From assembly GCA_003586115.2 (NCBI GenBank), contig QVOM02000025.1:88953449-89017448 (forward strand): a DNA stretch of 64,000 bases, given 5' to 3'. Position numbers and translations under genes: made by a program. Positions 45,357 to 57,846 of the stretch are shown piece after piece; position 1 is the stretch's first letter; each line of letters opens with the position of its first letter. The stretch comes from Salvator merianae (Eukaryota > Chordata > Lepidosauria > Squamata > Teiidae). The notes below the pieces were generated by a model. That model was not told where the DNA came from. It searched no databases and saw only the letters and a program-made list of their open reading frames with translations.

Positions 45357-46639
45357 GTGCCAAATGGGAGATAAAGGAGGAGGAAGGACCGCAGATTGGC
45401 AAAATAAAATGGAAGAAAACTTTCTTTTCTCCTAGCAGTGGTGGAAGGATGGACAAAGGATCTGAAAGGTAGTACTGTGATCCCTGCCCTCCCAACCCTT
45501 CTGGCCACGGTGTCCACCCTCCTGAGTACAGCACCCGCAACAAAGTCCGTCATTAGACGGCAGGAAATGGGGAGCCCTCCATCTGCATGCCCCCCAAACA
45601 GTACAGTCCCTCCCAAATAGCTTCCTTCCACGTTTCCACATCATAAAGTAAAATGGGCTAGCGATCTGGAACGGGCTAAGAACTCATTAAATCTGAATGC
45701 AAAGTAGTCCGGATTTCGCCAATTTAGTCCAGAAAAACGACAGGAGGTCAAGATCATGTTGGGCCAGCGGGATCTGAAGACGGCCTGAAAACTGAATAAA
45801 TGCCATGTTGAAACACAGCCGAAAGGTCAGCAGGTGGGAAAATGCAACCAGGGCAAGGAAAGCTTATGCTCTGTTTTGGGGTTTTGATATGTAACTGGTT
45901 GCTTCTGCGAAAACAGATTGATGGATTAGATAGGACACTGGTCTCATCACATGGGACAATTTTTATGTTCTTATCGGTTTCTGGCTGAAGATCTGCCCAT
46001 GCCGGCATTTGTGCCCAGAGATGCTGATAGGTAGGTAGATTTGGAGCAGGAAATTGGTGCAGTTTCAATAAAATTCTGCAGCAATTTATTTTAAATTCAG
46101 AATAGAGTAAGAAATTATCTCTATCTTTGTTTCTCTGTTCGCTTGTTTTATTCGGGCTGCACTTAAAATTAGAAAGGCCCATATCGGTTGAAATATTTGT
46201 AATTTAAATGTATAATACTTTTACTATGTTTTATGTTTGTACATTTGTTATGGCAATGGCTACAACAATAAAGTTATGCTAACTGCTAACTGTTCGTGTG
46301 TGGGGGCATCACTGTGTGTGTAATGAGCAGTTTAAGTGTGTGTGCGTGTGTGTACAGACATCACTCTATGTGTAATGAGCAGTTTAAGATGATCTGAGAT
46401 GGAAAGGTGGGATACTTTGTTTTATTCCCTTGGGATTTTATAACTGACGAAAGATATAATATAACTGTAAGGGAGCTAAAATAAATATATAGGAAAGGCT
46501 AGAACCAGAATGTGGAGCCTGATTGACTTTTTCAGGTAATTCTCAGTTAAGCAATGGAATTTTCTGATATGAGATACAGTAGCTGTGTGCATGCCCCCAT
46601 AAGATGGAACTTGGTAGCAGGCTGCAGTGCAAATATGGT

Positions 46640-46900
46640 GCTGTACCATTCCAGATGTGGACTGCTTGTAAGTAGTCCATGCAATGGTCTGGATGGTATC
46701 CTGGACCAGTGGCTTGCATGTGAAGAGCACACAGGCAGTGGACAAGTATACCACTCCCAGTGTCATTTTGGAAATTGTGCCAGAAATGTGCCACTGCTGG
46801 AGGCCTGGTTGAAACCCCCGCTGGCAACTTCAGAGGCTGGGAACTTTCAATCTCGGCCTCTTTTGGTTGGGATAGGCAATTTATAATGCAGATGGCCCTT
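46640..46900. repeat. Interspersed repeat, R-related
   Basis: 'ggtatcctggaccagtggct' and 'tgccagaaatgtgccactgc' match 41.0-41.3 kb and, more loosely, family R. Confidence 0.4.
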
Positions 46901-47009
46901 AGAGTGGGCAAGCAGTAGCCCAGCCCATCATGGCTGGGTTACCTGAAGTGGATCAGTACAGCACAGCACAGCACAGGATAGCGTATGCCATGCGGAAAGG
47001 CCCAGTAAG

Positions 47010-47443
47010 GCCTACTTTGTAGACTTTCAAAAAGAATCATAGTCATCTCTTGTCTAATGCCATTTTCTGGAACTGCCCCATCTGTGAATGCAGAAAAACC
47101 TTCCCATGTCAGAGAGTTTAAAAATTAAGCAGCTAAAAGCTTAATTCCTGCACAGCTCTTCCACATTGCAGCCTTCCTTGCTCACCTCCCATTGGCCACC
47201 ACTCTGCCAGATTTCCATGGACCTAATTGGATGGTGGCTGTAACAGTTTAGGATTGGCTAGGAGCCTCTGTAGCCTCCCACCCCATCCTACCCAGACTGC
47301 TGTGACTCACCTTAAGAGTGATTATTTTGCGTCCGTGGAAGCGGCAGATAATTAGAGGCTTATATTTTCTGTCTGTCCCTTGAGTTTCAGATTCACCCCA
47401 GGGACGTCCCTAACCACATGCGTGAACACACCCCAAAGTAGCC
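47010..47443. repeat. Family W repeat, copy 1
   Basis: Shares 'ttggctaggagcctctgtag', 'cccaccccatcctaccca' and 'ttctgtctgtcccttgag' with 60163-60489. Right end 'gtgaacacacccc' resembles the inverse GGGTGTGxTCA terminus. No ORF. Confidence 0.55.
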
Positions 47444-47568
47444 AGATCTGTCTTCCCTTCATCCTGGCAGAATCACTGAAACAGCACTGAAAAAAATGAA
47501 GAAAAGATAGGGAGTGTTAAAAACCTGTGGGGACAAAAGTGCACTAGACCAAGAATGCTCAAATTATG

Positions 47569-48044
47569 GCCCTTTCTGCTCTTATCCTCAGTGCAAAATA
47601 GCAGTCCCCATAGTAAGCCTCTGAGCTTCATCCATCTGCATGTTACTGTGGATTTGTGAGACCACAGGTACACTCTGTCTACACAGGGCAGAGCATGATT
47701 ACCGGTAGACTTGATTAAATGAGTCTGCTGGTGGACCAGCAGGCCCTGATCCAGAACATGGAGATGTGCAGAGAACAGAGCTCCTGTGTTTGAGATTTCC
47801 AGGGACACATTTCAGCGGTGCGCCAAAACGTGCCATTGAAAAACATTCCCCCCCCCCATAGCCCCCAAGGCTAGGAACAAAGGCTCTGTCCCTCAGAGGC
47901 CTTGAGGATTGCCCTTGAAGCTCACACAGTTTTCAAGGCTGGGGAGAGGTCTGGTTTGGACCGGCGTCATTGTGCAGATTGTGCTGTTCCAGACCGCACC
48001 TTTCCATGGTTGGAATCAGCAGGCCTGGCTGGTCCAGATCCACT
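47569..48044 (-). mobile_element. Family R DNA element, minus strand, interrupted
   Basis: Left end 'ggccctttctgctcttatcc'. The interior holds the inverse of the R blocks: 'aaggctaggaacaaaggctc' and 'ttggaccggcgtcattgtgc'. Family U element at 48045 cuts off its other end. Confidence 0.6.
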
Positions 48045-48478
48045 GGGCCTGTTTGTATTTACGGCAGTAGAACATTCTAACTAGCACGGTTCAGGCTGGT
48101 CAGGATCGGGTACAGTGAGGAGTGTTCGCACTTGTCAGTGCTGGAACGCTCTTCGAGCCAACCAACTGGGGCAGAAGTGTGAATGGAGTGCACTAGTTAG
48201 GTAGATGTGCCTGGAATGGCCAACAGGGTCTGGAAACCTGGGTTCGAACCATCAGATGGCGCAGGCATGGCCATGCAATCCCTGCTCCGTTGCCGTTCTA
48301 AACCAGGAATTGCTGGTCAGCTTGGAGACTACAATTTTGTTGACCACAGCTCGTGACCTTCAGCGAGCTTCAGGAGGGCTTCGGTAAGTTTCCAGTCAGC
48401 CGGGGCTGTTTGCAGGTGCGAATGCTCCGTTCCAGTGAGTGACCAGGAACGATCCACTCGCTAAGTGTGAACAGGCCC
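48045..48478. mobile_element. Family U DNA element, copy 2, with 3-bp TSD
   Basis: Left end 'gggcctgtttgtatttacgg', right end 'ctaagtgtgaacaggccc', exactly flanked by act at 48042-48044 and 48479-48481. Interior 'acagtgaggagtgttcgcac' and 'gtgcgaatgctccgttcc' matches 31510-32030 on the other strand. Inserted in a family R copy. Confidence 0.72.
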
Positions 48479-49525
48479 ACTGATTCCATTGGCCAGACAG
48501 GCTAGAGCTGATAGGAGCTACAGTTCTGAAACACCCAGAATAAGGTCCAGTGTAGCAAGTGCCAGAGGTTTTCCCATTTCCTGCAATTTTCTCTTCCTAT
48601 TCACCTTAGTGAAACTGTTTAGGAACTGTTGGTTGACAGACATAATAAATAAACATTTTAAAATATTAAAGATCATGCTTATTTGTTTACTCATAGAATT
48701 CCTAACTCCTTGCTACCATTTGTGCTAATGGCTTTCAAATGTTTGAATATAGAACAATAACACATCCCATAATAAGGCGTTCCATTATGATGAATATAAT
48801 AGCAAAAAAAACCCTCATACCCAAAAGAAAGCACTCACTCCTAAGCAAGCTGCCACACACATAATTAAATCAACGTTTAAAACATTTTTGTTAACAAAGC
48901 ATCCAATTTACTTTAAAGGCAGTAATGCCTCCCCCCAAAAATTGGAAATAAACATGTTATTTTTCCATCAGGCTTCCGCTTTAGGGAACTGCCCATAAAG
49001 ACAAAACCGCTGATGGGCTTTTCTTTGCCCGCAATGAGGGTTGCCGCCCTTAATAGCTGTGCAGAATCAGATGATCCTGCCCGTGTTTCTGCATCGAAAG
49101 TTCTTCCTGCCAAAATGCCTTTTCTGTTTAGCGTTTCCAAGAGGTAGGGGCCCTGGACTTTGGATTTTTTTCCCCTCTATGGCTGCCCTATATACAGTTC
49201 TTACTTTGCCCAGTAAATCTTCCTGTGGGCCTGCAAAGTAAGAACTGTATGAAAAGCGTAAGACATGACTTGCGACTGGGCCCTGCAAGACCAGTAGCTA
49301 GTTCCCACGATAGCCAACTGCAGTGAGACAACCTCTAATATGGGAGGCAGTGTGCATCTGGAGTCCAGGTGATGGGAGACTGTGGGAACTGACTGCCACT
49401 CAGTGGCCCTTTCCAAATTGATCAATGAATGTAGGTGCACCTGATTTATCAGGTCCACTGGAGTACTATCACCTTTGTCTATTTATTGGTTCTGCGTCTA
49501 TGTTTTTACCTGTATACCACACAAA

Positions 49526-50123
49526 GGGCCTTTTTGCACTTTCCACTTAAAATGGGATAACTGTTCCATCCTAAGGTGGAACAGACCGTGCAGCATGGAT
49601 ACTGTCTGCACAGTGTGGTCAGAAAACTCACCTGAAGTCGGGTACTGGCATTTGCGGTGTGAATGCCGGTAGCCATGCCCAATCCTTCTGGTAGCTGTTG
49701 CCATGGTGACTGGCAGGCCTGCATAGTGTGCTGGCCTGCACAGTGCACCGGTGCACACCTCGCAACTGGGCCTGCGTGGTTGGCCGATCACACCTGTGCA
49801 ATCAGACCTGTGCAATCGGGCCACACGATGCTCTGGTTGGGTTGTGTGATGCACTGATTGGACCCAATTGCCTGATTGCATGTGTACAATCAATGTGTCG
49901 CACTGGCCTGGACCCTGAACCACCAGGTAGGTGCAAATGCACCTTATCAGGAGGTGACTATCACTGCCTGGTAAGATTGTGGAGCACTAATTAGTGTTCC
50001 ACAGCTAGCCACAATTGGAGGTGGCTGTAGCCTGCTCCCTGTCACTCGGGCCTCCACAAGGTGCAGACACACTTGGCTAGCCAGCATGCTTGATGCTTGC
50101 TAGCAACAAGTGTGAACAGGCCC
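49526..50123 (+). mobile_element. Family Q DNA element with 3-bp TSD
   Basis: Left end 'gggcctttttgcactttcca', right end 'acaagtgtgaacaggccc', flanked by aaa at 49523-49525 and 50124-50126. It is the longest Q copy (598 bp) and has an inner stretch rich in 'tgcaatcgggcc'-like repeats (49770-49860). Confidence 0.7.
49775..49865 (+). repeat. Short tandem repeats inside family Q
   Basis: 'cacctgtgcaatcagacctg' and 'tgcaatcgggccacacgatg' with further gattg/ctgattgg units: 17-20-bp degenerate tandem units found only in this Q copy. Confidence 0.5.
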
Positions 50124-50379
50124 AAAGTCTTTATGGAATGCCCAATGTGTAAGTCCAATAAACAAACAAACACCAAATTTCCATCCACCCCAGCCAGTAG
50201 CTTAACTGTGCAAGCTTTCAGCACTAGCCAACAGGGTATTGTATTGCCAGCCCAGACTTTCTCTCTGTTTAAAGGCAATATCCCCTTATTGCAAAAAGTC
50301 TGGACATTAAAAATAAGTCATTTGCAGTGAGTTACATGCTTGCCTCTACCTGGATGTACCCTTCGACTCTGAAATTGTG

Positions 50380-50990
50380 CTTTAAGGGGTAATCTCACTC
50401 ATTCTGCAAATTTCAGACTTTCTAGCATGGAATAATTACATTGTCTTGGCTTTTGGCAGAACCCCCAGTAAAACGCTTCACTAATATACTTGGTCAACAG
50501 TAATGGGCTTGTTCTTACGGTAGATTTTCCTCCCATTGTGACTCTGGTAGATTTAACTTAAAGGCAAATTTTAAAAAAGGAAGGAAGTGCTACCACCCAG
50601 GCACCCAAATGTGACTATTTGCTTCTTGTCTTGGCCTCAAGGCCATAATCACAGTTGTAAACTAAATTAGATGTGAGTTTCAGCATGTGGGTGGCATTTT
50701 CTCTCCCTGCACCACAGATTGTTTCAGCAGATATTGATTTCGATAGGAATCGCTCTTGGTTACGCTTGTATCGTGTTATTGGAAATAAAGAGCAGAAATA
50801 GGGGCCTTTTCTTGTATAAGACTAACAGCTTGATCCTGCCTTCAACAAGAGCTACAGTGGTCAAACCAGCTGCTATCATAAGGACAGTGTAGCATGATAT
50901 GAGAATGACTTGAGCACAAAAGACTTAGGCCCCTAGGAGCAAAAGGAAGTCTCCTTTCCAGCGTGCAAGGCGGCCTAGTGGGACCTTAGA
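50380..50990. other. Single-copy stretch, no gene seen
   Basis: Balanced composition and no homology to other parts of the window. Possible conserved non-coding DNA; unproven. Confidence 0.3.
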
Positions 50991-50996
50991 GACTAA

Positions 50997-51458
50997 GGGC
51001 CTTCTGCACTTTCCATCTTGGAAAGTTTACCACAGACGTCGCAGTGCAACAGCCATTTGCACTGCGCGGGCTGGAACATCCCGGCAACAGGCTAACAGCA
51101 CTCGCAGTGTGAATGCTGGCCACCCGTGGTGTGACAGTGCCTGGGGAAACATCTGGCCACTGCCATGGCAACTGGAGACATGGTGCGATGTGCAGCCAGT
51201 GCCACAGCACAGTCACAGCTGCAGCTGCACTGTACCGTGCAGCACAGGGTTTGCACCTGGAAGAAGGTGCGAACGCTGTGTGTCAGGAGCAGTCCAGCTG
51301 CCTCCAGTACAGCTGTAGAGCACAATTTTGTGCTCCACAGCAAGTACCAATTGGGAGCAGCTGTAGCCTGCTCCCAATCGCAAGGGTCTCCGCACACTGT
51401 GGATGCATGTCACTAGTGAGTGTCTGCATGCTCACTAGTGAAAAGTGCGAACAGACCC
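50997..51458 (+). mobile_element. Family Q DNA element with 3-bp TSD
   Basis: Left end 'gggccttctgcactttccat', right end 'gaaaagtgcgaacagaccc', flanked by taa at 50994-50996 and 51459-51461. All Q blocks present, including 'acaattttgtgctccacagc'. Best-preserved Q copy. Confidence 0.78.
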
Positions 51459-51574
51459 TAATAGAGAGAAAGAAGTGGTCAGCATGAGCTTTCATAGACT
51501 AAGGGTCTTTTTGCAAGAACCCTTAACCCATATTAAGTGTCTAAGAAGTTCCCTTCTAGGCTACTTAGTCCCTG

Positions 51575-51690
51575 TCTGCACTGACTCTTATTCTGGATTA
51601 TATCTCAGAATAGGGACCCGCCATCCACATGCTGGAAAGGACCATGGAAAGCCCTGGCCTTGTACACCAGAAACGACACATGAGTGATGG
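51575..51690. mobile_element. Family P foldback element, one arm
   Basis: 'gtctgcactgactcttattc' then 'tggattatatctcagaatag' and 'gccatccacatgctgg' match the left arm of P copies at 17.1 and 62.2 kb. The right arm is missing. Confidence 0.6.
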
Positions 51691-51867
51691 GGCCTGGGCC
51701 AATCACTCACAGTAGTGGGTGGTATCTCAGGCGGGGAGTCAATTGCCTGGATCAGAACAGCTATGGTGCATCCGCATTGTTGCCAAGCTTGATCCAGGAT
51801 GGATCGCATCCCCACCCTTGCAATGTAGAGAGTGCCTCACCTCTTATCCCAGGACAAAGTGGACTGA

Positions 51868-52250
51868 GGGCCTGTTCACACTCCAAACTTCGGCAGATGC
51901 TTCCAATTGCTATGCTACCAGCTGTGGACAACAAAATTGTGCTCCACAAGCTGTACTGGGAGCAGCTGGACAGCCCCCAGTATGCAGTGTGTGCACCTGG
52001 TGCTGAGTGTGAATGCTCCAAGCTATAGCTATGCAGTCGCGTGATGCATCCCTGGTTGCCATGTCAGTGGCCAGACGTTTCTCTGGCCACTGTCATGGCG
52101 GGGCAGCCAGCATTCACCCTGTGAGTGCTGGAAGCCTGTTTTGTGGTTGTTCCAGCCGTTGCAGTGCGGATGGCCACCGCACCACGGGGACTGTTCCACC
52201 CTGGAGTGTTTGGACTTGAACATTCCGAGGTGGAAAGTGAGAAAAGGCCC
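51868..52250. mobile_element. Family Q DNA element
   Basis: Left end 'gggcctgttcacactccaaa', right end 'aagtgagaaaaggccc', flanked by tga and tgg. Oriented opposite to 50997-51458: 'acaaaattgtgctccacaag' comes first, 'cattcaccctgtgagtgctg' later. Confidence 0.7.
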
Positions 52251-52439
52251 TGGGATAGTTAGATCGCTCCAAGAGCGGTAAATGAACAAAGGGCTCTGTT
52301 CATTACTGAGCACCCATGTTGAAATGGAAAACAAGAAACACACTTTCAGGTGCTAGCCATTCATCTGCCAATCTGGTTCTACATTCCAGCACGCTGGGAA
52401 AACTGGTCAGATGTCCAGGAGTGGAAAAGTCTAACAGGA

Positions 52440-52930
52440 AACCCATCTATTTATTTATTTGTTTGTTTGCATTTTTATCCCACTGAGTAACAGCAATAGA
52501 AACGAAATATGAATTGAACATACTAAAAGTAATAACATACTAAAATAATAACTGAATGTGGGGAAGGAAACATGTTTTACTTATTAATTATTACATGTTA
52601 AACTTATTTTAGTCAAAGGCCAGGGTAAATAAATGTGTATTTAACAACCTTCTGAACGTATTAACTGAAAGCGCCTGGTGCACCTCAGGGCAAAGACTAT
52701 TGCATAGTTTGGGGGCCACCATGAAGAAGGCCCTATCCTGGGTGCCCACCCCTGTAGCTACTGACAATGGTGGTATGACGAGGAGGGCCTCCGCTGCAGA
52801 TCTTATAGCATGGGTAGGTCGATATGGGGGAAAGTGTTCCTTGAGTTATTTTGGGCTCAAGCCATTTAGAACTTTATAAGTTAAGGTTAACACCTTGAAT
52901 TGGGTTTGGTAGTGAATGTAGTTTATGCAT
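52440..52930 (+). repeat. LINE-like 3' region, clade not assigned
   Basis: 'gggggccaccatgaagaagg' to 'tttagaactttataagttaa' and 'acaccttgaattgggtttgg' is a sequence type I know as a widespread reptile LINE 3' region. It is oriented plus by the text order, but no coding tail is preserved. Confidence 0.4.
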
Positions 52931-53855
52931 TCATTTGGTTATCTTTAGGCCACAACTGAAACAGAAGACTTCCCTGGGAGTGGGGATCCAACCCAGTTTC
53001 TGACAGAAAACGGGGTGAGTGTGATGGGAAAAACCTTGCTGAGATAAAATGTTGTAGGAGAGGGAATGAAAGGCAATATTGTAATTAATTTTAATTTTTT
53101 ATTACACATATGTTTCAGGATTGTGAGATTTTTTTTGTTACAGCCTCAAATGTGAAACTTAGACTTTAGGAAGATCAATAGCTTTTAAAATGCTAAGCAA
53201 CAAGATGTGGCCGATTTTTTTTTTTCTTTGCCCAATATCATCTCCCTAAAATCACATTTGCTGCCTTTTATCTGGAGTGAAATGGATTACAGGAACACCA
53301 GGGATCCCCACAGATATTCTTCTGGCAGACTTTTGAATTTAATGTTTTCTCATCTGAATATTCTTTCAACACTTCCAGATATAGAATCCACTGGGTATGA
53401 AGATGGTTTTAAAAAGAGAGGGAGGGAGGGAGGATATGGTATACCCAAGTTATGATCTTATTTTTCACCCTGAGGACAATCCTCAAAACCCATCAATCCT
53501 GCCTTTTTAAACCATTATATCTTCATTGCCAGAAATGCTGTTGCTTATGTCATTAAAAAAAGAGGTATCTGCGAGCTTTCAGGGGCACCAAATCTCGCAG
53601 AAATACCAAAAGTGCTTATGACAAGAAAAAATTTAGGAGAAAATTCTCTCAGACATTTCATCCAAAAGCACACTGAACATGTTCTGTGATCACAGAATGC
53701 TGATTTACTGCAGCTGCAAAGGAGGAGCAGGAAAGTGAGAGAATGCAAGGTTTTGAAAACTGTAAAGACTACAGCTCCCATGATCCTTATCTTTGCCAAT
53801 AGTAGCTAAGTCCCTGTTAAAGTTGCAAGTCTATTCAAAGACACAGGAACATTCA
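52931..53855. other. No recognised gene or repeat
   Basis: Ordinary non-coding DNA. T run at 53215-53225; 'gggagggagggagg' near 53422. Confidence 0.35.
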
Positions 53856-54185
53856 TAGGGATGTGACAAAACTCCTTTTAGCAGTAAGATTTAAAGTGAA
53901 TTGAACTGTAAGCGTAATAAATTGGTTTGCTTCAAACGTTAAACCGGTTCATCAATTCATTGAACTGGTTTGTTACCCTTTTACGCATTGAAAATGGCCT
54001 AAGATAGGCCAGAAACATTGTCAAAAATGGATCCATTTTGAATGAAGGGGTTGTTTTTTAGCCCCATGGTTCAGTCCAAATTTGAACCTAAGCTTGGGAT
54101 TGACAGGGGGTAGGGTTCGAATTTGAATCATAAAAATCCCCTGGTTTGTACTGATCTGGTTCTAAATAGATCCAGTGGTATATTC
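53856..54185. mobile_element. Family T MITE, degraded
   Basis: Left end 'tagggatgtgacaaaactcc'. Interior 'aaaccggttcatcaattcat' and 'gaactggtttgttacc' as in other T copies. Right end not clear. Confidence 0.5.
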
Positions 54186-55575
54186 TTAACATCGACCTCA
54201 CTGAAGATAATGGATTATGCTTGAATTGCATAAAGCAATATAATCTGAAACCCAAACATGTAGGACAAAAACCAAAAGGATGATAGTCAAGAAGTGTACA
54301 TTTTTTATAATCTGCAATTGTAGAAAGTTTAGAATAAAATAAAACACTCCTTTGAACCTTTTTTGTTTCGTTTCGCTGTGTAATACACTCAGCGATCAGG
54401 CAGGACTTTTTTTAGTCATCCCTTTAAGAAAAAGCATCCCTTCTATAGACACAGAAAAAACAGGCATTCGAACAGTTAAAATAGTAAGCCTACCTCATTT
54501 TTCCTCAGTTCAGTGTTCATCTCAAAGTCTGACACCTTCCGGAAAATGAGTGTTCGTCACTGATTGGCCACTCACCTGCCTGGCTTTCCATGGCCCTGAT
54601 TGTTTTCTTGCCAGCAGCATTTGTTCCCATGCTGTGATTGGCTACATTTCCCTGTGCTTATGTACCTCCTTGCCTAATCTGACTGAAAGAAAAATAGCTG
54701 TCAGTGTTGTCAAACTGAGCATGAGGAAGGGGCGCCCATTTCCAGGCTTCAGGATGAGATAAGGCGATTTTAGGGATTTTATTTCTATCCTTATAATCTC
54801 AAACTCACCCAGAGGGCATCTCATTAAGTGTGTCTGATCACCCTCTAAGACACTCATGAAAAAGAAAGGAACTCAGGGACTTAGGCTCTAAACTTCCAAC
54901 TCTGTGGGAGGGTCCTGCCTGCTTTGCCCTTTATGAGATATCTGCAATTCTTATATAAATGAGTAAATAAATAAATATGCTTATCTAAAGGACTTCCACC
55001 CAGGTAGTGGTGAATCCAACCGTGCATTCTGGGATGAGTTCCAAGCCTTCAGACCGGACTCTTGTTATTGTCATATAAGAGTTTGGCTTAACCTTCATCA
55101 GTATGGGCTACAAATTAATGTTATTTTAAAATTAAAAAGTAATGGTGGGGTTGTTTTGTATCCCACTTTCTTTTTATCCCTGCAGAAAAATCCTATAAGG
55201 TACCGGCCTGATTTCTTCTAGGTATTTTCCCTGTGGGAGAGTTTTAAAATTGTGATTTGTAATTGAGCATCATTTTCTTTGAACTAGATACGAAACATTC
55301 ATGTACACTTTCAGCCACCTAGGGTACAAAGATGGTTAATTGTGATTTTGGTTCCATACTTCATTAAGGTTCAGCTGTACTGTTTGGATGATCTCTCTGG
55401 GGACTCAGCTCAGTCTGGCCAAATCTGATGCTGTAAGCAGAACTTGAAGAAGTTCCTCTTTTTGAATGACACCTCCCATGAACCCCCTTTGGCTAAGCCT
55501 CCGTGGGAGTTGTAATCCAAGAAAGGAACTGTCCCAGGCCGTATTTGTCCTGATGGCCATTATCCTGGGGCTAGG
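54186..55575. other. No recognised gene
   Basis: Non-coding; frames without motifs. A short taaa array lies at about 54960. Confidence 0.35.
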
Positions 55576-55579
55576 GGGC

Positions 55580-55862
55580 TGCTCTGTCCTGGGATTAGCA
55601 ACTCATCCCAAGCTGGATGGGTGGCTTCTGGAATGGGACAAGGTCATCTACATTGGGGTGGCCTGTCTCACGTCAGCCCCTGCGCTGGGTCCAAAGCCCA
55701 TGCCAGCTTCAGAGAAAGCATGGGGAAGCTCCGAATGTTTGGAAGGTTAGGAGCAAGAGTTCCTGGCCTTCGCAGTTCCTGAGGGGGCATATTGGCACCA
55801 CACTCTGTTGTGCCACCAAAAAGCATCCCTCGTGGTATACCAGACCATGGAGGCATGCTGTT
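55580..55862 (+). mobile_element. Family R fragment
   Basis: 'ggagcaagagttcctggcct' and 'ttgtgccaccaaaaagcatc' match the R centre. No ends preserved. Confidence 0.5.
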
Positions 55863-55927
55863 TACCTTCCACTCCTGAGTACTGTAAATTTAATTTTAGT
55901 TTTTTCTAACTGCTATTCAGATGCGAC

Positions 55928-56265
55928 TTGAAGAAGAAGAAGAAGAAGAAGAAGAAGAAGAAGAAGAAGAAGAAGAAGAAGAAGAAGAAGAAGAAGAAGA
56001 AGAAGAAGAAGAAGAACTTGGTTTTTATACCCCGCTTTTCTTGGCCGAAGCTGACTCAAAGCGGCTTACAAGGTTATTTTTCGCCCGAAGGCTTACATCT
56101 GTCTATCTTCCGCATCACACAATGTGATGCTCCCTATTCATCTACTTGCAATTACTTGCTTTCGAACAACTAGGTTGGCTGGAGCTAGAGGCCAGTAGAG
56201 GCCTTGAACTCCGATCCTCCTATTGAAAGATCAGTGCCTTAGCCTTCTGCACCATCGTGCCTCAG
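55928..56265 (-). mobile_element. tRNA-derived SINE with long (GAA)n tail
   Basis: Minus-strand sister of 20843-21177. About 29 GAA units (55930-56016) precede 'cttggtttttataccccgct', and the tRNA-like head ends 'gcaccatcgtgcctcag'. Compared with the sister it lacks 33 bp just after the B box. The Glu- and Lys-rich frames here are read-through of the GAA array. Confidence 0.87.
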
Positions 56266-56274
56266 CATTAGCCT

Positions 56275-56366
56275 TGTTTTTACCATCTTTGTCTTGTTTT
56301 TATATCTTGTAACCTGAGACCTTTGATGGATATAAGGTGGGATATAAATGTCAGTAAATAAATGAA
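56275..56366 (+). mobile_element. LINE 3' end fragment
   Basis: 'atcttgtaacctgagacctt' then 'ggtgggatataaatgtcagt' and aaataaat: an L2/CR1-group 3' end. Confidence 0.45.
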
Positions 56367-57845
56367 TCCTACTGCCTTGTGGAACTCCACGGCAGTTGGT
56401 ACAGAAAGGCCCTCTGTTAGTATGAGGCCTTGATTGGAGTTCCAAGCAAATCAATTGCACCTGGGAACGTTTCATTCTAAATACCCTGGAAGGGCACAGC
56501 TGGGATAGAATTAACCCTAGCAAAGAAATCCAGATGGGCCACTCATATCCCGTTGGTTGGGACCAAAAAGCAGGCACACGGCCTTGGAAAAAACAACCAC
56601 CAGGTTTAGCAGCCAGGCAAATGCTCCAACGGGGCTTGCTCAGTGGTAAACTGCTGAGTTTGCTTGTGCAACGGCGGTTAGGTGGAAAATACAGCCACAT
56701 GTATACTGCACACAGTCTGTCGCTCCCTATATTTCAAGCTGCCACATTAGTTCATGGCAGGAAGATAATCACAGTGCGGATAACCAGTCTCTCCATATTT
56801 GAAATGCATAGGAAGATTAGGCAGGATGCGCTCACACAGATATAGGCCCTGTCTCTCAATATATTTGCACCATCTCTTGGTCTGTGGCTGTGAACAAGAC
56901 TGTGTTTATGGCTGAATGAAATCTGGAACTCAACATTTACAAGATGAAAGCCCACACAGCTGAAACAGAACCGTCTGACCTGAATCCCCATGAAAGGCAG
57001 GAATGCTAGGTTTTAAAAAGCTGGAACCCACGGGGAAGGAGCCCTGGACCGTACTGGCACCTCACTGGAAGGCTGCCCACTTGCATGTGGCCCCAGGGGA
57101 TGGAGCTCCAAATAGCTGCCACTGTGGTCCAGGACGTTGCATCAGGCTGAGTGGCATGAGAAATCACAAGTGAGAAGTCCACCAGTGTCTTCAGGGATCA
57201 GGAGGCAATCACGGGATCTAAAGAAGATCCCATGATTACCTCTTGCTGCCTCTGCCAGATGCAGGAGGTAATTGTGAGCTTACCTGTATGTCTGCCAGCT
57301 CGTCTCATTATAACGCCACTTGTAGCAACCTGGAAGTCAGCCAAGCGCCTGCCCACTTCCTTTTGTTGGTTTTGTGTGCTTGGTTGACTTCCGGATGACG
57401 GCAAATGGGATTATAACAACATAAACCAGCATCATGGTTATGGGAAAGCCAGCATCATTGCTGGATTTTCCATAACAGCAATATGACAGGGTATCACCTC
57501 ACTATCCTGGTACTATATCAGGAATACTGCAAATACATCTGGCATTCCTCATACAGTTCTGGGAGAATCATAAGTTTTAGCCCCATCTGGAGGCACCCTT
57601 AGGGACCATCCACACAACCATGCATCACAGTTTTCTGGGCATCCAGGAACTGGCTGATCAAATGCTTCTGTTTCCATTTCGACACCCCAGCTGCTCCGAT
57701 GCACTGCAAAGGGAACCTACCTATAAGCACTCAGAGGTCCCCTTGCTGGTGGAGTCGCTTCTTGATCGTTGTTTATTTTTTTATTTTTTCCTAAATGTTT
57801 GTCTCCTGTCCTTCACCTGAAGGTTTGGATGTGTGCAGTGTCTAG
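56367..57845. other. No recognised gene
   Basis: Non-coding. The 153-residue minus frame 56239-56700 starts in the SINE region and shows no domain. Confidence 0.35.
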
Positions 57846-57846
57846 G

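Noticed and set aside
55921..56173. Poly-Glu and poly-Lys proteins on the plus strand, poly-Arg/Glu on the minus strand at 21013-21277
   Set aside because: They are read-through of the (GAA)n/(TTC)n tails of two SINE copies; no host gene context.
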